The notes under the pieces are model-generated. The model made no database searches. It saw only the letters and a list, made by a program, of their open reading frames with translations, and was not told the DNA's origin. From Diploptera punctata (Eukaryota; Arthropoda; Insecta; Blattodea; Blaberidae): DNA of 64,000 nucleotides. Where the stretch lies: positions 2,231,001-2,295,000 of the forward strand of contig JASPKZ010008351.1 of assembly GCA_030220185.1 (NCBI GenBank). The letters run 5' to 3'. Shown piece by piece: positions 41,078-52,879 of this stretch; position 1 is the stretch's first letter, and the number at the start of each line of letters is the position of its first letter. Both the position numbers and the translations under genes were made by a program.

Positions 41078-41850
41078 AGGTCCATCGCTGTGGTCTGGAG
41101 GTAGCGTGCTGCATTGTCATGCAGCGGGTCCGGGTTGGATTCCCGGTCGGGATAAGCTCCTGGGTGAGGTTTTTCCGGGGTTTTTCCTCAGCTGTAAGAC
41201 AAATGTCAGGAAGCTTAGGGCCCAACGGTCCCCGAAAAACTTCCTGTCATCTTCGTTATCCTTACCATTATCATCATCCATCACCGGTGTGGAAAGCAGC
41301 GGGAAGCTACCACACCTATAATTCCCTGATAAAGCTGCAAAGCATAGCATGAAAATGCTATGATTTGTGCCGGTTCGCTCAGGGTAGAATATGATCACTC
41401 AGGGATGTTTTTAAATTATACACTTATTTTAGTTTATTGGATAAATTTGTATACACAATTTTATTTACAATGTTTGATATTTCACTGTCTCGGAGTGGAG
41501 TTGATGAGTTATTTGCGCCCACGTGTTTTAATATCACCTTCGCGAACGGTTACTTAAGAACTTAACTATTGCAGAACGTAGGAGCGTGAGAGTGTTTTCA
41601 CACGCGTCCTTGCCTTATAAGGGCGATGACTCCTCCCATCCCCACTCCGAGTGTATATGTTATTCATTATAGCTTAGAAGGGTAGGTACCATTCGTTTGG
41701 GTTTCTATGTTGGTAATAGACTCGTGTGCACGTTTGTGCGCCTTCCAGTTATTACTAATAATGGTACGTTTACTCACGAGTCTATTACTTCTTGCCACAG
41801 ATTGCAGTGAAAGACCTGCCCTCAGGCAGAATTACTATAGAATAGAAGTA
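41078..41850 (+). mobile_element. SINE-A copy interrupted by a solo LTR
   Basis: Left part 41078-41365 and right part 41800-41850 (gattgcagtgaaagacctgc, then cagaattactata) together make one SINE-A. Confidence 0.85.
41366..41799 (+). mobile_element. Solo LTR, 434 bp, 4-bp target duplication
   Basis: Begins TGTGCC and ends GCCACA (TG..CA, inverted TGTGsC). GATT flanks it at 41362-41365 and 41800-41803, and the empty site is known from other SINE-A copies. Contains a TATA-like ccttataagg at about 41612. Four-base duplication suggests a Ty3/gypsy-type parent; no internal region is present. Confidence 0.85.
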
Positions 41851-42194
41851 CAACGAGGATTCTGATATAGATCTTCTTTATTTTAAAATGAAAAATTTTA
41901 AATAACATTTATTCTTGTACACATTTATGCTCGAAATTTTAAGTTATGTTAAAAGTTTAAGAAGTAGTTGACTAATGATCGAGTTGCAGAAGTTTCAGCT
42001 GTACTTCTCTATCATTTCTACAGCCTGCATAAAAATAATACATTTGTTAATAAATGGTAATACCATTAAATAGTGTAAAAAGTAGTAATGCACCTTCTAA
42101 GTACTTACCGGGAATTAACAGCTAGAACGTAAAACGATTCTTTTTTGTATTCGTGGGAATTTTCACGAACTGAAAAATCCCACAATTGCATCAG

Positions 42195-42905
42195 AGAATA
42201 AATACCAATAAAACTAAATATATGGTCACACATAAAAATACACTATATAATGGAAATGGACAGCTAATGACAAATGAGGGAAATTTTGAGGAAGTGACTG
42301 AATTCAAATACCTAGGAACAATAATCACAAACAGGAATGAGATGCACAAGGAAATTAAACATAGGCTCTATTCTGGAAATGCATGTTATTATGCATTACA
42401 GAGACTATTGACTTCCCAATTCCTTTCAAAAAACGTTAAACTGAAAATATATAAAACTATTATTCTACTAGTCATATTATACGGATGCGAAACATGGACT
42501 CTTACTTTAAGGCAGGAAAGGAGATTATGAGTATTTGAGAATAAAGTTCTTTGGACCAAAGAGAGATGAACAGACAGGTGAATGGAGAAGACTGCATACC
42601 AGTTCTTTATAGGAAGCCAGATATAATGAGAACAGTTAAGTCTCGTAGACTGCGATGGGCAGGGCATGTGGCACGAATGGGGAATGAAATACGTGCATGG
42701 AAGATTCTTGTAGGAAAACCAGAGGGAAAACGCCCAGTTGGTAGACCAAGAATGAGGTGGGCGAATAACATTAATTATGATTTGAGGGAAGTCGATTATA
42801 CAGGGAATGATTGGAAAACATTGGCTCAGGATAGGGATATATGGAGAGCTTATGTCCGCGCGGCCATGAACCTACGGGTTCGATAGTGCCAGTGAGTTAG
42901 TTAGT
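42195..42905 (+). mobile_element. LINE-1 3' part, relatively well preserved
   Basis: Frame 42186-42530 (NKTKYMVTHKNTLYNG, EFKYLGTIITN, LVILYGCETWTLTLR) then, after a short deletion, 42551-42886 (RRLRWAGHVARMGNE, GKPEGKRPVGRPRMRW, AYVRAAMNLRVR). Tail gttagttag. 42905-43195 shows nothing firm. Confidence 0.88.
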
Positions 42906-43195
42906 TAGAACGTTTATACAAACACAGAAGCTGAATATGTTCTCAAAATTTAGTTAGTTATTACTTGACGTTAATGTAATCAGAATGTCTCATAGATTTA
43001 CCCACAAATATATGATTAAAAGAAGGGCAACGTTTACTTGTAGGAGGCCTTTCGATAATTTAAATTATCTTCTGCTTTCAAACCTCAACGGAGTTTCGTA
43101 ATATATTTTAAAAATCTTGCAGATTACGTGTTAATTGAAGTTGAGAAAACATATTTTTTTATTGTACGTCTGAAGTCTATATCGAACATAATATA

Positions 43196-44082
43196 CAGGT
43201 TGTTGCAAAAAAAAGTCGACAATGGAGGTGAGGTAGTATATTGATATTTGTCGATCCTTTTTTAATAAGGCACGAATGTCTGGAAATGATGCGTTTTCAC
43301 ACTATGACTAGTTAATTATGTCTCAAGGTCAGTATTAGTTCGAAAGATTTGAAGACTCATTAATTGACAATACCTCACAGGTACGGAACCTGTGATACGT
43401 ACTGCTCGGAACCCAGCTCCGTGTGTCTGAAAGGAATTTGCTGTCTCAGCTGTTAGTACTATGAGAAGCAGATAAGTGTACCTCCTCCCACTCCCCACCC
43501 CCCCCCCCCCCCCCCCGCAAACACACAGAGCTTGGACTCGAGCTGTAGCTTCGCAACGGAATGTGGCTCTAACGTGACGGAACTCCAGCTCACTTCCATG
43601 TCAATGTGAGGAGACATTTGGATACCACGTATCCAGGTCGATGGATTGGTAGAGGGGGACCATTCCCATGGTCTCCGAGATCACCTGATCTTAACTCTCT
43701 CGACTACTCTTTGTTGGGCGACATTAAACAGTTCGTTTACCAGACTCCAGTAGAGTCACTTATGGATCTTATAGCCCGAATCCAAGGTGCTACAAAAATA
43801 ATTCAAACGAGATCAAGCATATTTGAACGTGTGCTCCAATCACTACACCGCCGATGTACGCTCTGCAATGAGATGAGAGGTGGATATTTTGAAAACTTGA
43901 TGTGACTGTGACAATATTGTCAAATATTGAGTCTTCAAATCCAACTAACGGAACTCTTGAGAAGTTAGCTACTCATAGTGTGAAAACACATTATTTTTGC
44001 ATATAGGTACCTCATTAAAAACTAATCAACGTATCTCAATATACCGCCTCCCTCTGCTGTCGGTTTTTTTTGCAACACTCTG
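43196..44082 (+). mobile_element. Deleted Tc1/mariner-like element, 887 bp
   Basis: Ends CAGGTTGTTGCAAAAAAAAG and, reversed, CAGAGTGTTGCAAAAAAAAC; TA on the left (TG on the right). Frame 43606-43905 keeps the C-terminal transposase part: RRHLDTTYPGRWIGRGGP, WSPRSPDLNSLDYSLLG (third catalytic D). The N-terminal two thirds are missing. A poly-C run lies at 43497-43517. Confidence 0.8.
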
Positions 44083-45050
44083 TGTATACATTTTGGGTCA
44101 TTATAGGCCAGAAAATGGTGGATTTTATTTGTCCTTTATCGACTTCTTTGGATTATTGGTCCTTTTTTTTACTTTTTTTTTGCAACTTTACTTTCTTTTG
44201 TCTCTATGTATACTATTTGTATAATTCAATAATCCCAGAGCCAAGTCTCAATTCCAACTTTTTTCAAAAACACTATCTAGTTTTACTTTGTAAAGACTTT
44301 TCACATTCCAAACACTTTTGTTCCTGAAAAAACTATTGAGCCTTCACAAAAATCCCATTATTTTAAACTACCAGCCTACTGACCCCCTAAACTGTTGTAT
44401 TTCGACTTCAGATTTTCTAAGAAGTTGCCACTTTGTGAAAATTACCTCGAGCAGAGGGTGAAGGCAGCGAGATTGTCTTCATCCACTTGTTAGCAACTGC
44501 AACACTTTTTCCAGTTTATAGGTCTTTTGTAGTGTATCTTTAGGTCTTTTTAAAGGTCTTTTATAACATTTTATAGGTCCTCAACTTCCGAGTCCTACTG
44601 ATTAATGATTGTGAATATTGCTCTGATTAAGACGATTTTGTCACGAATTAAATTAAGAGTTTACATGGAATCCATATTTTTTTCAGTATTATGCAATGCG
44701 TCGATAACATGAGCCACACGTATTATGTATTTTATCCAAAAATACAATTCCGGAGGAAAAAAGTTGGGTGAGGTAGGTTGTATGCCGGTCACAATTCTAC
44801 ACTTACATTCTTATGCCACTGATGCACTAAACACTTGTAAACACTTTTGTACTGTTTTAAACATTTTGCAATGATCTTCAAGCTTTCTTTACAATATTTT
44901 ATATTTATATATTTACGTAAAACATGATCGTGGATACATTACTTACTTGCTACTTTCCCATGTTCCAATGTTGCCGCCATTTGAAAATAATTTCAAACCG
45001 TATTTAGTGTTAGTGTACGTAAAATTAGTTTATAGTTTATTAAATAGTAC
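44083..45050. other. Unannotated AT-rich stretch
   Basis: No ORF with recognisable protein, tRNA-like head or terminal repeats was found. Includes T-rich tracts near 44160-44200. Confidence 0.5.
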
Positions 45051-45213
45051 GCATGTAAATTGTTTTCTTAGGTTAGGAAATGGGAAGTTGGTTTACGTCC
45101 ATTTTTTTAAGCATTTGGGAATAAATAATATGCATGTAAATTGTTTTCTTTAGTTAGGAAATGGCAAGTTAGTTTACGTCCATTTTTTTTTTTTTTTTTT
45201 GCATTTGGGAGTC
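45051..45213 (+). repeat. 81-bp tandem duplication
   Basis: gcatgtaaattgttttct starts at 45051 and 45132; the second copy has an expanded T-run (45185-45200) before gcatttggga. Confidence 0.85.
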
Positions 45214-45834
45214 TATTCCCAAAGTTAGTAACGCCGACTGCAGAGCCATCTACCGGAGGCTATATTAACCATTACAGCAACTCGCGCATGCGCACTGCGA
45301 TTCTGTGGAACTTAGAAGAATTCGTGTCCGGCATATACCCGACTTTTTCCAAAAAGTTTTTCATCTCACGCCCCTAAACGAAAATGATGGTAATACGATA
45401 CCCTTACTAAGTATTGCACGGATAAAGTGCACAATACAGAAGTTTATTATATAAATCATGTGCGTGCGCGAGAAAATATTATATTTCAGGTCAAATCTTA
45501 AAATACTATATATTTATCTCAAGGAGTGTGCGGACTTTATTTTCAACCTGTAGGACTTACTGTTTATGATTCTTTCACTACTATGTAAAGTGAAATTGAA
45601 AACTTTTTATAAACATACAAGGAATGTTACTAAAAGAAAATTCATAAAATACACCGCAATTCAAAAATAACAACAGGTCGTGTAAAAATTCTATAGATGA
45701 GAGATGCTTGTTTCCTTGAGAGTAGTGTCTTTTGGAACACTCCTGGGTTTCCAATCAGCATAGTAGGATAAAGTGATGAAATAGCGGTCAGCAGGAAATG
45801 ACAGTCACTCGATTATTTTAAATTATATATGATA

Positions 45835-45985
45835 TGAAAAGAAACATGAATGCTTGAGTTGGGATTTGAACCCGAGTCTCTGAACTCTGTACGTTTAGTG
45901 CTCCAACGACCTGAGCTACCCAAGTATTCCAATACAAACATAAATTTTTCTTATATATGTAGTATTCTCAATTCACACAAGAGGT
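45835..45985 (-). mobile_element. tRNA-bearing element, third subfamily
   Basis: The tRNA-like unit (45853-45924, minus) is framed by atatgaaaagaaac and tccaatacaaacataaattttt, the same layout as the main family. Acceptor CTTGGG/CTCAAG, B box GGTTCAAATCC. Confidence 0.6.
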
Positions 45986-46429
45986 AGCGGAAAATCGTTC
46001 CGATTTATCGGCTAAAAAAATACATGTAAGTGTGCAGATGGTAATGGCAAAAGTATCCGGATATTTGGAACAACTATATCCGGAGAATAATGGATGAAAT
46101 TGTTCATACGTAGACACGTTGACTTAAGAATTGTGAGGAATCTAAAATCTACGAGTTATCCAGATTAAACAACTTAAAAAAGTTACTTTTTTTGGTGTGT
46201 TCACACCAGGTTAATTCCCATTTATGTCCATATTATTTGGATTACACTGGGTTTTCTACTGAGCACATCTTTGTCCCCAAATGAATAATAAAACGAAATA
46301 GAAAGCCGCACATCTACCGCACTGTAACAATGATGGCCGTCATAAATCTATCGGAAATCACATGTAACCAATGTTGATTTTTTCTGAGAGCGAATTTTAA
46401 TGATAGGGTGCTGTTTGATGAACCGCAAG

Positions 46430-46700
46430 GAGTATTAAGATCATGAACTCGCATCTGGATGGCCAAGTGAAATATTTTTGAAATTCCTATCACATTTATT
46501 CAAGTTATCGAAGGGGGGCATATTCTGACAGTGGACAGCCACATTAGGACCAGCAGCATCAACCATCATACTGGATGTTGTAGCGAAGAATGACCTGCTG
46601 AAGATGGAACGGATGTTCTGAAAGGTCTACAGGCATAAAGATTACATATTTTATAAGTTGAGGACGACGTATTTTACCTAAGAAGTTATATTTTAACTTA
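46430..46700 (+). mobile_element. PLE 3' fragment with hammerhead
   Basis: Only the ribozyme and a decayed frame before it remain. The ribozyme at 46598-46629 is well formed. 45985-46430 before it shows no feature. Confidence 0.6.
46598..46629 (+). ncRNA. Hammerhead ribozyme core (full consensus)
   Basis: CTGAAGA, extra T, helix II GGAAC/GTTCT, GAAA, AGGTCT, cleavage A. Confidence 0.8.
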
Positions 46701-46704
46701 TTTT

Positions 46705-46935
46705 ATTTTATCATTTAATTAAATAAAAATAAAACTTACAGTTTTATTTGATTTTCATATTTATTAAGATATAATTTAGTTACAGCTGTTTCGGTACTTT
46801 GTGCCTTCTTCAGACATGATAAATTAATGGATTTTGTTATTATAGTACATGTCATCATGTCTGAAGAAGCTGTAACTAAATTATATCTTAATAAATCATA
46901 TGAAACTCTAAGTTTTATTTTTATTTAATTAAATG
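46705..46935. mobile_element. PLE foldback of the 4405-4888 subfamily
   Basis: Outer ends are both atttaattaaat plus aaaaataaaac; arms carry the 4520-type ribozyme. The left one (46781-46813, -) keeps CTGAAGA, GAAA and ACAGCTGT with one helix II mismatch. The right one lacks exactly helix II and box II. Confidence 0.75.
46781..46813 (-). ncRNA. Hammerhead ribozyme core, one helix II mismatch
   Basis: CTGAAGA, extra A, GGCAC/GTACC, GAAA, ACAGCTGT, cleavage A. Confidence 0.7.
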
Positions 46936-46989
46936 AATTAATCTTAACCTTTGAAAACTAACTGATAAAAGTCAATACATATAAAATAA

Positions 46990-47270
46990 ATAACAAAGCA
47001 TATTCATCGATAGAGTTGCATCAGGCGGAAGCCTGGAGGTCCCGAGTTCAAGCCCCAGTCCCGACCAACTGTATTGTATGAGACCACTTTATGTGTTAGA
47101 AATCATAATGCTTAAAACACATCTATAATCTATTTAGAGAAAGAAAAAAAGTGATACCGAACAAGTTGGCTTAAGCGTTAGCGTTTGATACTCATATTTG
47201 GAGGGTCCCGAGTTCATATCCCGGTAAAGTTTTCTGTTGCTTTTCGTTAGTAATCAAGGCAAACAACTGG
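46990..47270 (+). repeat. Two tRNA-like SINE remnants
   Basis: B-box-like cccgagttcaagcccc (about 47040) and cccgagttcatatccc (about 47210). The phrase acacatctataatctatttag near 47115 recurs reversed near 55790. Confidence 0.4.
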
Positions 47271-47307
47271 ATTGAATTTTCATTAACAGGATCCATTTTA
47301 TGATAGT

Positions 47308-47681
47308 ATTATTAAAAACATGTCCCGCGCCGTAGCCGAGCGGTTAAGGTAGGAAGCCTTGGCGCTGAGCTACGGGACTTGCGCTGGTTCGAGTCTCCAT
47401 GGGGGAAGAAATTTTCTCATGGTATTTCGGCCAGTATGGGACCGGTGCCCACCCAGCATCGTGAGGCAATTGGGTAGCTACAATAAGTAGCAGCTCCAGG
47501 TTGAGGAACCAGCTATAACGGCTGGGGGACTCGACATGCTAACCACATGTCACCCCTACACTGGCTGTTGATCATCTATCTCTGTGATTGACACATGTGG
47601 ATGTGAAGGGCCAGCAGCCGGCTGGTAAAAGGGCAACCGCTGAAAAGTGGAAAGACCCTCAATCGGATTATTAAAAACATG
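47308..47681 (+). mobile_element. SINE-C, 344 bp, exact 15-bp target duplication
   Basis: ATTATTAAAAACATG at 47308-47322 and 47667-47681. The head has tRNA-like boxes (cgtagccgagcggttaagg; ctggttcgagtctcc). It ends at gaccctcaatcgg. No ORF. Confidence 0.9.
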
Positions 47682-47879
47682 ATGTGTGAACGGCTTCTGA
47701 AAACGACGACACATTCAAAGATATAAACACAGAGCCTATAGGATACACTAATGATTCTAGATATGGTATAACATTAGATTTTATTGTATTGTATTGTATT
47801 GTAAGCCTATGTTTTCCCATTACAGAGATTTAGGCGCTCTCCCCCTACAGGGAAGATTTGAACCACACTAATTTAGTTA

Positions 47880-48196
47880 CACTTGTTTTCGTATAGATGT
47901 CATTTTGAGTGGTACGTGGTCAGCGTTCCGCCTCATACTGACATCTAGGAAACCAAGGTAGTACTAGGACGGGAAAATTCGGCAAATTTTGCTTAGAGGC
48001 CTTTTCATTCAGGCTTAAGGATTTTTTACGAGCCTGAAACCTTCAGACTCGGGACCCACGGCTTAAAGTCCCTCCCGGAGGACTTGCTCCTTGGATTTTT
48101 CCGTCCTAAAAAATCCATCGACTCCGGCCGGGTTTAAACCCGCGACCCTTGGAACCAGAGGCAAGGAGCATAACTACTAGTCCACCGCGGCCGGCC
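47880..48196 (-). mobile_element. SINE-D
   Basis: Reversed, it starts ggccggccgcggtggac, with GGGTTTAAACCCGG at the B-box position, then tcgatggattttttagg. Relatives: 3880-4127 and 57850-58155. Confidence 0.7.
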
Positions 48197-48274
48197 ATTA
48201 GATTTTAAGTGTCTATAAATAATAAATACAATTTCATCCTTTTGTTATAATAAATAATTTTAATTTTATTCTTA

Positions 48275-48455
48275 AGCACCCAGTTGACAGACCAAGAACG
48301 AGGTGGGAGAATAACTGTAACCATGATTTGAGGGAAGTATTTTGTACAGGAGATGATTGGAAAAATTTATCTCAAGATAGGAATAAATGGAGAGCTCATG
48401 TCCGCGCGGTCATAATCTACGAGTTCGATAGTGCCAGTGAGTTAGTAATTTTATT
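48275..48455 (+). mobile_element. LINE-1 3'-end fragment
   Basis: gttgacagaccaagaacgag to cgatagtgccagtgagttag; frame lost. Confidence 0.75.
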
Positions 48456-48554
48456 CTCAGTTGATAAAACTATCATCTAGTTTTTAAACAACGAAGAGAC
48501 TAGTTGTTTTCAGAATGTTCATGTTAACGAACACACTTAATATGCATCCGAACA

Positions 48555-49065
48555 AAAAGGCCTTCCCTCAGGGGTCCCCATCTAGGGGATATGTGGATGG
48601 CGACCACAAGGTGCCCAAGCTGAGCAAAACATTGCTTCCACTTACTTGTGTTTTGCTCCTTACTTTTATCTTTAACCGATCTGGTATTTCTTCCACTTAC
48701 TTATACCAGATTATTTTAACTTTACTATCTAACCTCTCTTGGTTAACTCTTGTTTTTTCGACCCCGACGCTATTAGGGCATCCGAGGGCTAGGAAGTCTT
48801 TCCTTTCTTCCATTTCTTCTTTCCTTTATTTTCTTTTCTTCTCCAGAAAAGCCTGACCAGAGGCTATAAGATGGCAGCCCCATCACTGGTCTTGCCTTCC
48901 TTTGGCCAGCAACCAATCCAAGGGACTATTATTATGCTTTCAAGTCTTATATGAGAATTTCTTGGAAGATCTCTGGGCCGTCCTATGAAACGCTGAAGGG
49001 AAAATTTTCTATATGATCGTAACAGGCCTTGGCCTAATACTTGGAAGGAAGAAGAAGAAGATAAA
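48555..49065 (+). mobile_element. LINE-2-linked element, opposite internal orientation to 14868-15320
   Basis: 48555-48955 is the reverse complement of 14870-15225 (ggatatgtggatggcgacc; ctggtcttgccttccttt), yet both are followed by the same LINE-2 3' UTR in plus orientation. Confidence 0.65.
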
Positions 49066-49399
49066 AAGGCCTCTGTGAAGAATTTAACCTGCCTTCATCC
49101 ATCCAAGTAATACCTTATTTGCCTACTAGATGTCTCATTGAGGCAACGTGTTAAACACATGACAATCGTTGACATATGTAGGTAAATAAGTTTAACTAAT
49201 ATAACTTGGTTAAGAAACTTCCACTGGGGAGCTCTCCCCTTGTCCCCTCGTGGGACGTATAGGGTAAATTTTCTTCTTCTTCTTCTTCTTCACGGTTTAG
49301 GCTTATTTACTAGCCTGTTCCGGCTCCAAATTGCTGCTCTTTCCATCTTTTCTTTGGTCTTCCCAAACTTCTTCTTCCTCGTGGTGAATAGCTGTATGC

Positions 49400-50715
49400 T
49401 GCTTTTGGTATTCAATTCTCCGTCATCCTTGCCAAATGTTTTTTTCCAGTTCTGTATTTTTCTATTGTTGTGTTTAATTCCTCTACTTTTAGTTGTTTTA
49501 TGTCTGTGTTATGTTTTTTGTCTGTTCTTTGATATCCTGCTATTGGTCTGAGGAATCTCATTTCAGCAGCTTGTATTCTGGCTGATTGTTGTGTTGTCAC
49601 TGTTCATGTTTCGGATCCATAAGTAATAATGTGTGGGCGATAACCACGCTCTACGCCGCCGTGTATCGTCTTTTGTTTCCGTTGTATATATTAGCGTAGA
49701 GTTCACAACATCCAAGCTTATTAATCAAAAGCCTTTGCCCGGGCCCATAAGAGGCAAAGATTGATTCATCTTTCTTTCCTAAACACTTAAACATAAATCA
49801 ACAATATATCTCAAAACACTAGAGCAATCCTGTGATTCCTGTTTAAACTAGATGCATCATCGTTATAATTAACCATGAAAGCCAGATGGAAAAATAAAGG
49901 GAAGCTTGTATGATCTCCTAAACAAGTAAGGTTACGTACGGGAATACATCAAACAGCAGCATGCACATAAATAATTTGAACATTAACCAGGATGTATATA
50001 AAAATGATGTTTAATGTAAACAAGACGTCTGAAGTTATAAGAAAAGTATAACAAATATAAATACTGGATCATTCCTGGAATTTAAACAATAAATAAATAA
50101 TAACATAATAATCATTAACATCAAAAACTCATGTCATACTTCACTCAACATTCATACAACAGTCCAAGCCAGGGTGGCTTTCCCCCGGTCCTCCGGACCC
50201 AAAACTCAAACCACGCCACTCGCGTACTCCAGACGACGTTGTCTCAACTCAAAGTTCCGATCGAATGATAATGTTCAGAATGTGCATAGAGTATTTGAGC
50301 GTTCCGAGGTAGAAGGGGAGATGCGCAGCACAAACAGCGCAACAGGAGAGGTAACAAGGAGAGTGGGGGTAGATGCATAGAGAAGGGATATTGGCATAGT
50401 TCACGAATCTTTCTATTCAAGGAGGATAACGGCACTGCAGTTGCGAACCGAAAATCGCACTTTCGGTTCAATAATAGGCCCTGCCATTGTCTTGTATAAT
50501 TTCGTTATAGAGTATTTCCTGGCTTTATTTTCCAAAGTTCTTTTTAGTGTTCCTGTTATATAATTAAACTTATTTAGTTTGTTATTTTTATCTGTTTCCG
50601 CTGTGTATGATATTTCGCAACCTAGGAAGTTATATCTTACCATTTGTTCTATTGGTTTATTTCCTAATATGATCTTTGTCTGAACTGGATGAGCGCCCTT
50701 GAAGGCCATTGTTTT
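49400..50715 (-). mobile_element. LINE (third family), interrupted by a solo LTR candidate
   Basis: Upstream piece 50466-50709 (MAFKGAHPVQTKIILG, RYNFLGCEISYT) and downstream piece 49412-49600 (QSARIQAAEMRFLRPIAGY) join across the insertion. Confidence 0.75.
49630..50470. mobile_element. Solo LTR candidate, 841 bp
   Basis: Begins TGTGTGGGCG, ends CGGTTCA; ATAA flanks it at 49626-49629 and 50471-50474. Only the outer TG..CA is inverted, so the call is weaker than 41366-41799. No internal ORF is recognised. Confidence 0.5.
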
Positions 50716-51594
50716 TTATTTTTGTGAGGATATTTCCATGTTGTATTTTTTTGTTATTTCATTTAGTTTATATAGTTTTAGTTTAGTTTATATAGTTTGT
50801 AGTTCGTCCTCGTATAGGGTAAATACATACTTAATATGCATCCGGTAATTTCAGCTTTCGAGTTTATTTTGACTTAGAGAAAATGAGGAATTAATTAATC
50901 AATTCTGTGGCACCATGCATAAAACCCATAACCCTCAAATTAAAAAAAAAGAGTTAATATTATTAATGTAATATTGGAGCTGTCATTTATAATCCCTCAA
51001 ATTTTGATTGTTGTACAATTAGTTAAACAGAAGATCCAGAGATGGCAACACATTGGAGGTTCACTTCAGATAGGAAACCTCCATGCATGAATCTTCATTT
51101 TTCTCAGAACTACTTAAATGAGGGTTATTGGTTTCATGCATGGTACCACAGAATTATAAGAAACTACCCTTTGGGTGCATCTCGCAAATGTTGATACAAA
51201 TTCCTTACATTATAACAACATCCCTGAATAATCTCTGGAAGCTTGTCAGTAGGAATTGTGTAGATGATTGCCTTTATTAAACACTAACAACTTTCTCTAA
51301 CCTTGAGTAGTGTCTCATCTTGTAGCCGGTTATTCTATTGTCCGGAGGCGGAAGAACCATGAAATACCTGGAGATTGGCTAGTTAAGGATAACATTACAT
51401 TTAGGCGCAGTTTATATAACTCTCATCGCTTCCTTTCTTCTTGGCAGTAGCTTTCTAGCTGCTTTACGCTTTACATGGTCAAACCAAGGAAATAACTCCA
51501 GATCGCGCGCGGGCGGTCTGACAGAATTACATAATTATTCTTAGTTTCAGTTTGTTCATGGGATGAAAATTTAATGTTTATATGACTTAAGAAC
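50716..51594. other. No gene recognised
   Basis: AT-rich with an inverted-looking pair near 50880-50945 and 51105-51175 (catgcataaaacccataaccctc against gagggttattggtttcatgca), which may be the ends of an unknown foldback. Confidence 0.4.
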
Positions 51595-51596
51595 TA

Positions 51597-52262
51597 ACTA
51601 ACTCACTTGCACTATCGAGCCCGCGCGGACATAAGCTATCCATACATCCCTATACTGAACTAATGTTTTCCAATCATTCCCTATATAATCTATTTCCCTC
51701 AAATCATAGTTAATATTATTTTCCCACCTCATTCTTGGTCTACCAACTGGGCGTTTTCCCTCTGGTTTTCCTACAAGAAGCTTCCATGTACCTCTTTCAT
51801 TCCCCATTCGTGCCACATATCCTGCCCATCGCAGTCTATGAGACTTAATTGTTCTTATTATATCTGGCTCCTATAAATACCACGTAGTTCATTGTTATGA
51901 ACTCTTCTCCATTCACCTGTGTATTCATCTCTCTTGGTCCAAAAATTTCCCTAAGAACTTTATTCTCAAATACTCGTAATCTCCTTTCCTCCCTTAAAGT
52001 AAGAGTCCATGTTTCGCATCCATATAATATAACTGGTAGAACAATAGTTTTATATATTTTCAGTTTAACGTTTTTTGAAAGGAGTTTGGGAGGTCAGTAG
52101 TGCCTGTAATGCATAATAGCAAGCATTTCCAGAATTGAGCCTATGTTTAATTTCTTTCCCTCATTTGTCATTAGCTGTCCATTTCCATTATATAATGTAT
52201 TTCTATGTGTGACCATATATTTAGTTTTATTGATATTTACTTCCAGTCCCAATTTCTTAGTG
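51597..52262 (-). mobile_element. LINE-1 3' part
   Basis: Minus frame 51598-51816 (RMGNERGTWKLLVGK, PEGKRPVGRPRMRW, NDWKTLVQYRD) and upstream pieces to about 52260 with frame breaks. Confidence 0.85.
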
Positions 52263-52439
52263 TTAACCCCAGTTTAATAATTGGTTACTCCTATAGGAGC
52301 GATGTATGTTCCGATCAGAAGGAATTGTTTACAATTTTAGAAGTCATAAGTTTGCATTCCGGATCTAAACAGATGGTAGCCATACTTTGAAGGTTATTAG
52401 TTTAAATTTAACTTAAAATCTTCGTGGACTGCGGTTCAT

Positions 52440-52607
52440 TATTCAATGTTCAAGAGCCATGTCATTGGGGGATGTTTGGTAACATCCCTTCTCGATGATT
52501 GCTGTGTGACGTATTGGGAGGGGTGTGCTGTGAGTATAGACATGTACTTCTGTAAGAACGATGTCAGTACTATAGGAGCACAGATCCGTTGGTCCGAGTA
52601 TAATTAT
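52440..52607 (-). repeat. Solo arm of the 35640-36657 element
   Basis: Matches 36475-36656 (attattcaatgttcaagagcc to gttggtccgagtata). Confidence 0.65.
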
Positions 52608-52842
52608 AATAACTAAATAAATAAATAGCTTTATTTTACCTGGCAGAGTTAAGGCCTTAAGGCCTTGTCTGCCACTCAACCAGGTTTAAAAAAATACAAA
52701 AAAGTCTTACAACTACATAAACAATTACATATTATAAAAACAATACAATTCAATCAATATTTATAAACTATTTTGATTTATTAATAATGAATGGAGAACA
52801 TATTTTAATTGACTCACCTCATACATTTTCAAACTTCTTTGA

Positions 52843-52879
52843 TACCGACGGTTTCAGACAAAATCATGTCCTTCATCAG
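52843..52879 (-). ncRNA. Hammerhead ribozyme core (full consensus)
   Basis: CTGATGA, extra A, GGACA/TGTCT, GAAA, ACC-GTC-GGT, cleavage A. Overlaps the end of the PLE ORF. Confidence 0.85.

Noticed and set aside
43042..43073. Hammerhead-like core on the minus strand (GAAAGGCCTC)
   Set aside because: Box I reads CAGAAGA and the only good helix uses bases of box I itself. At most a decayed relic.
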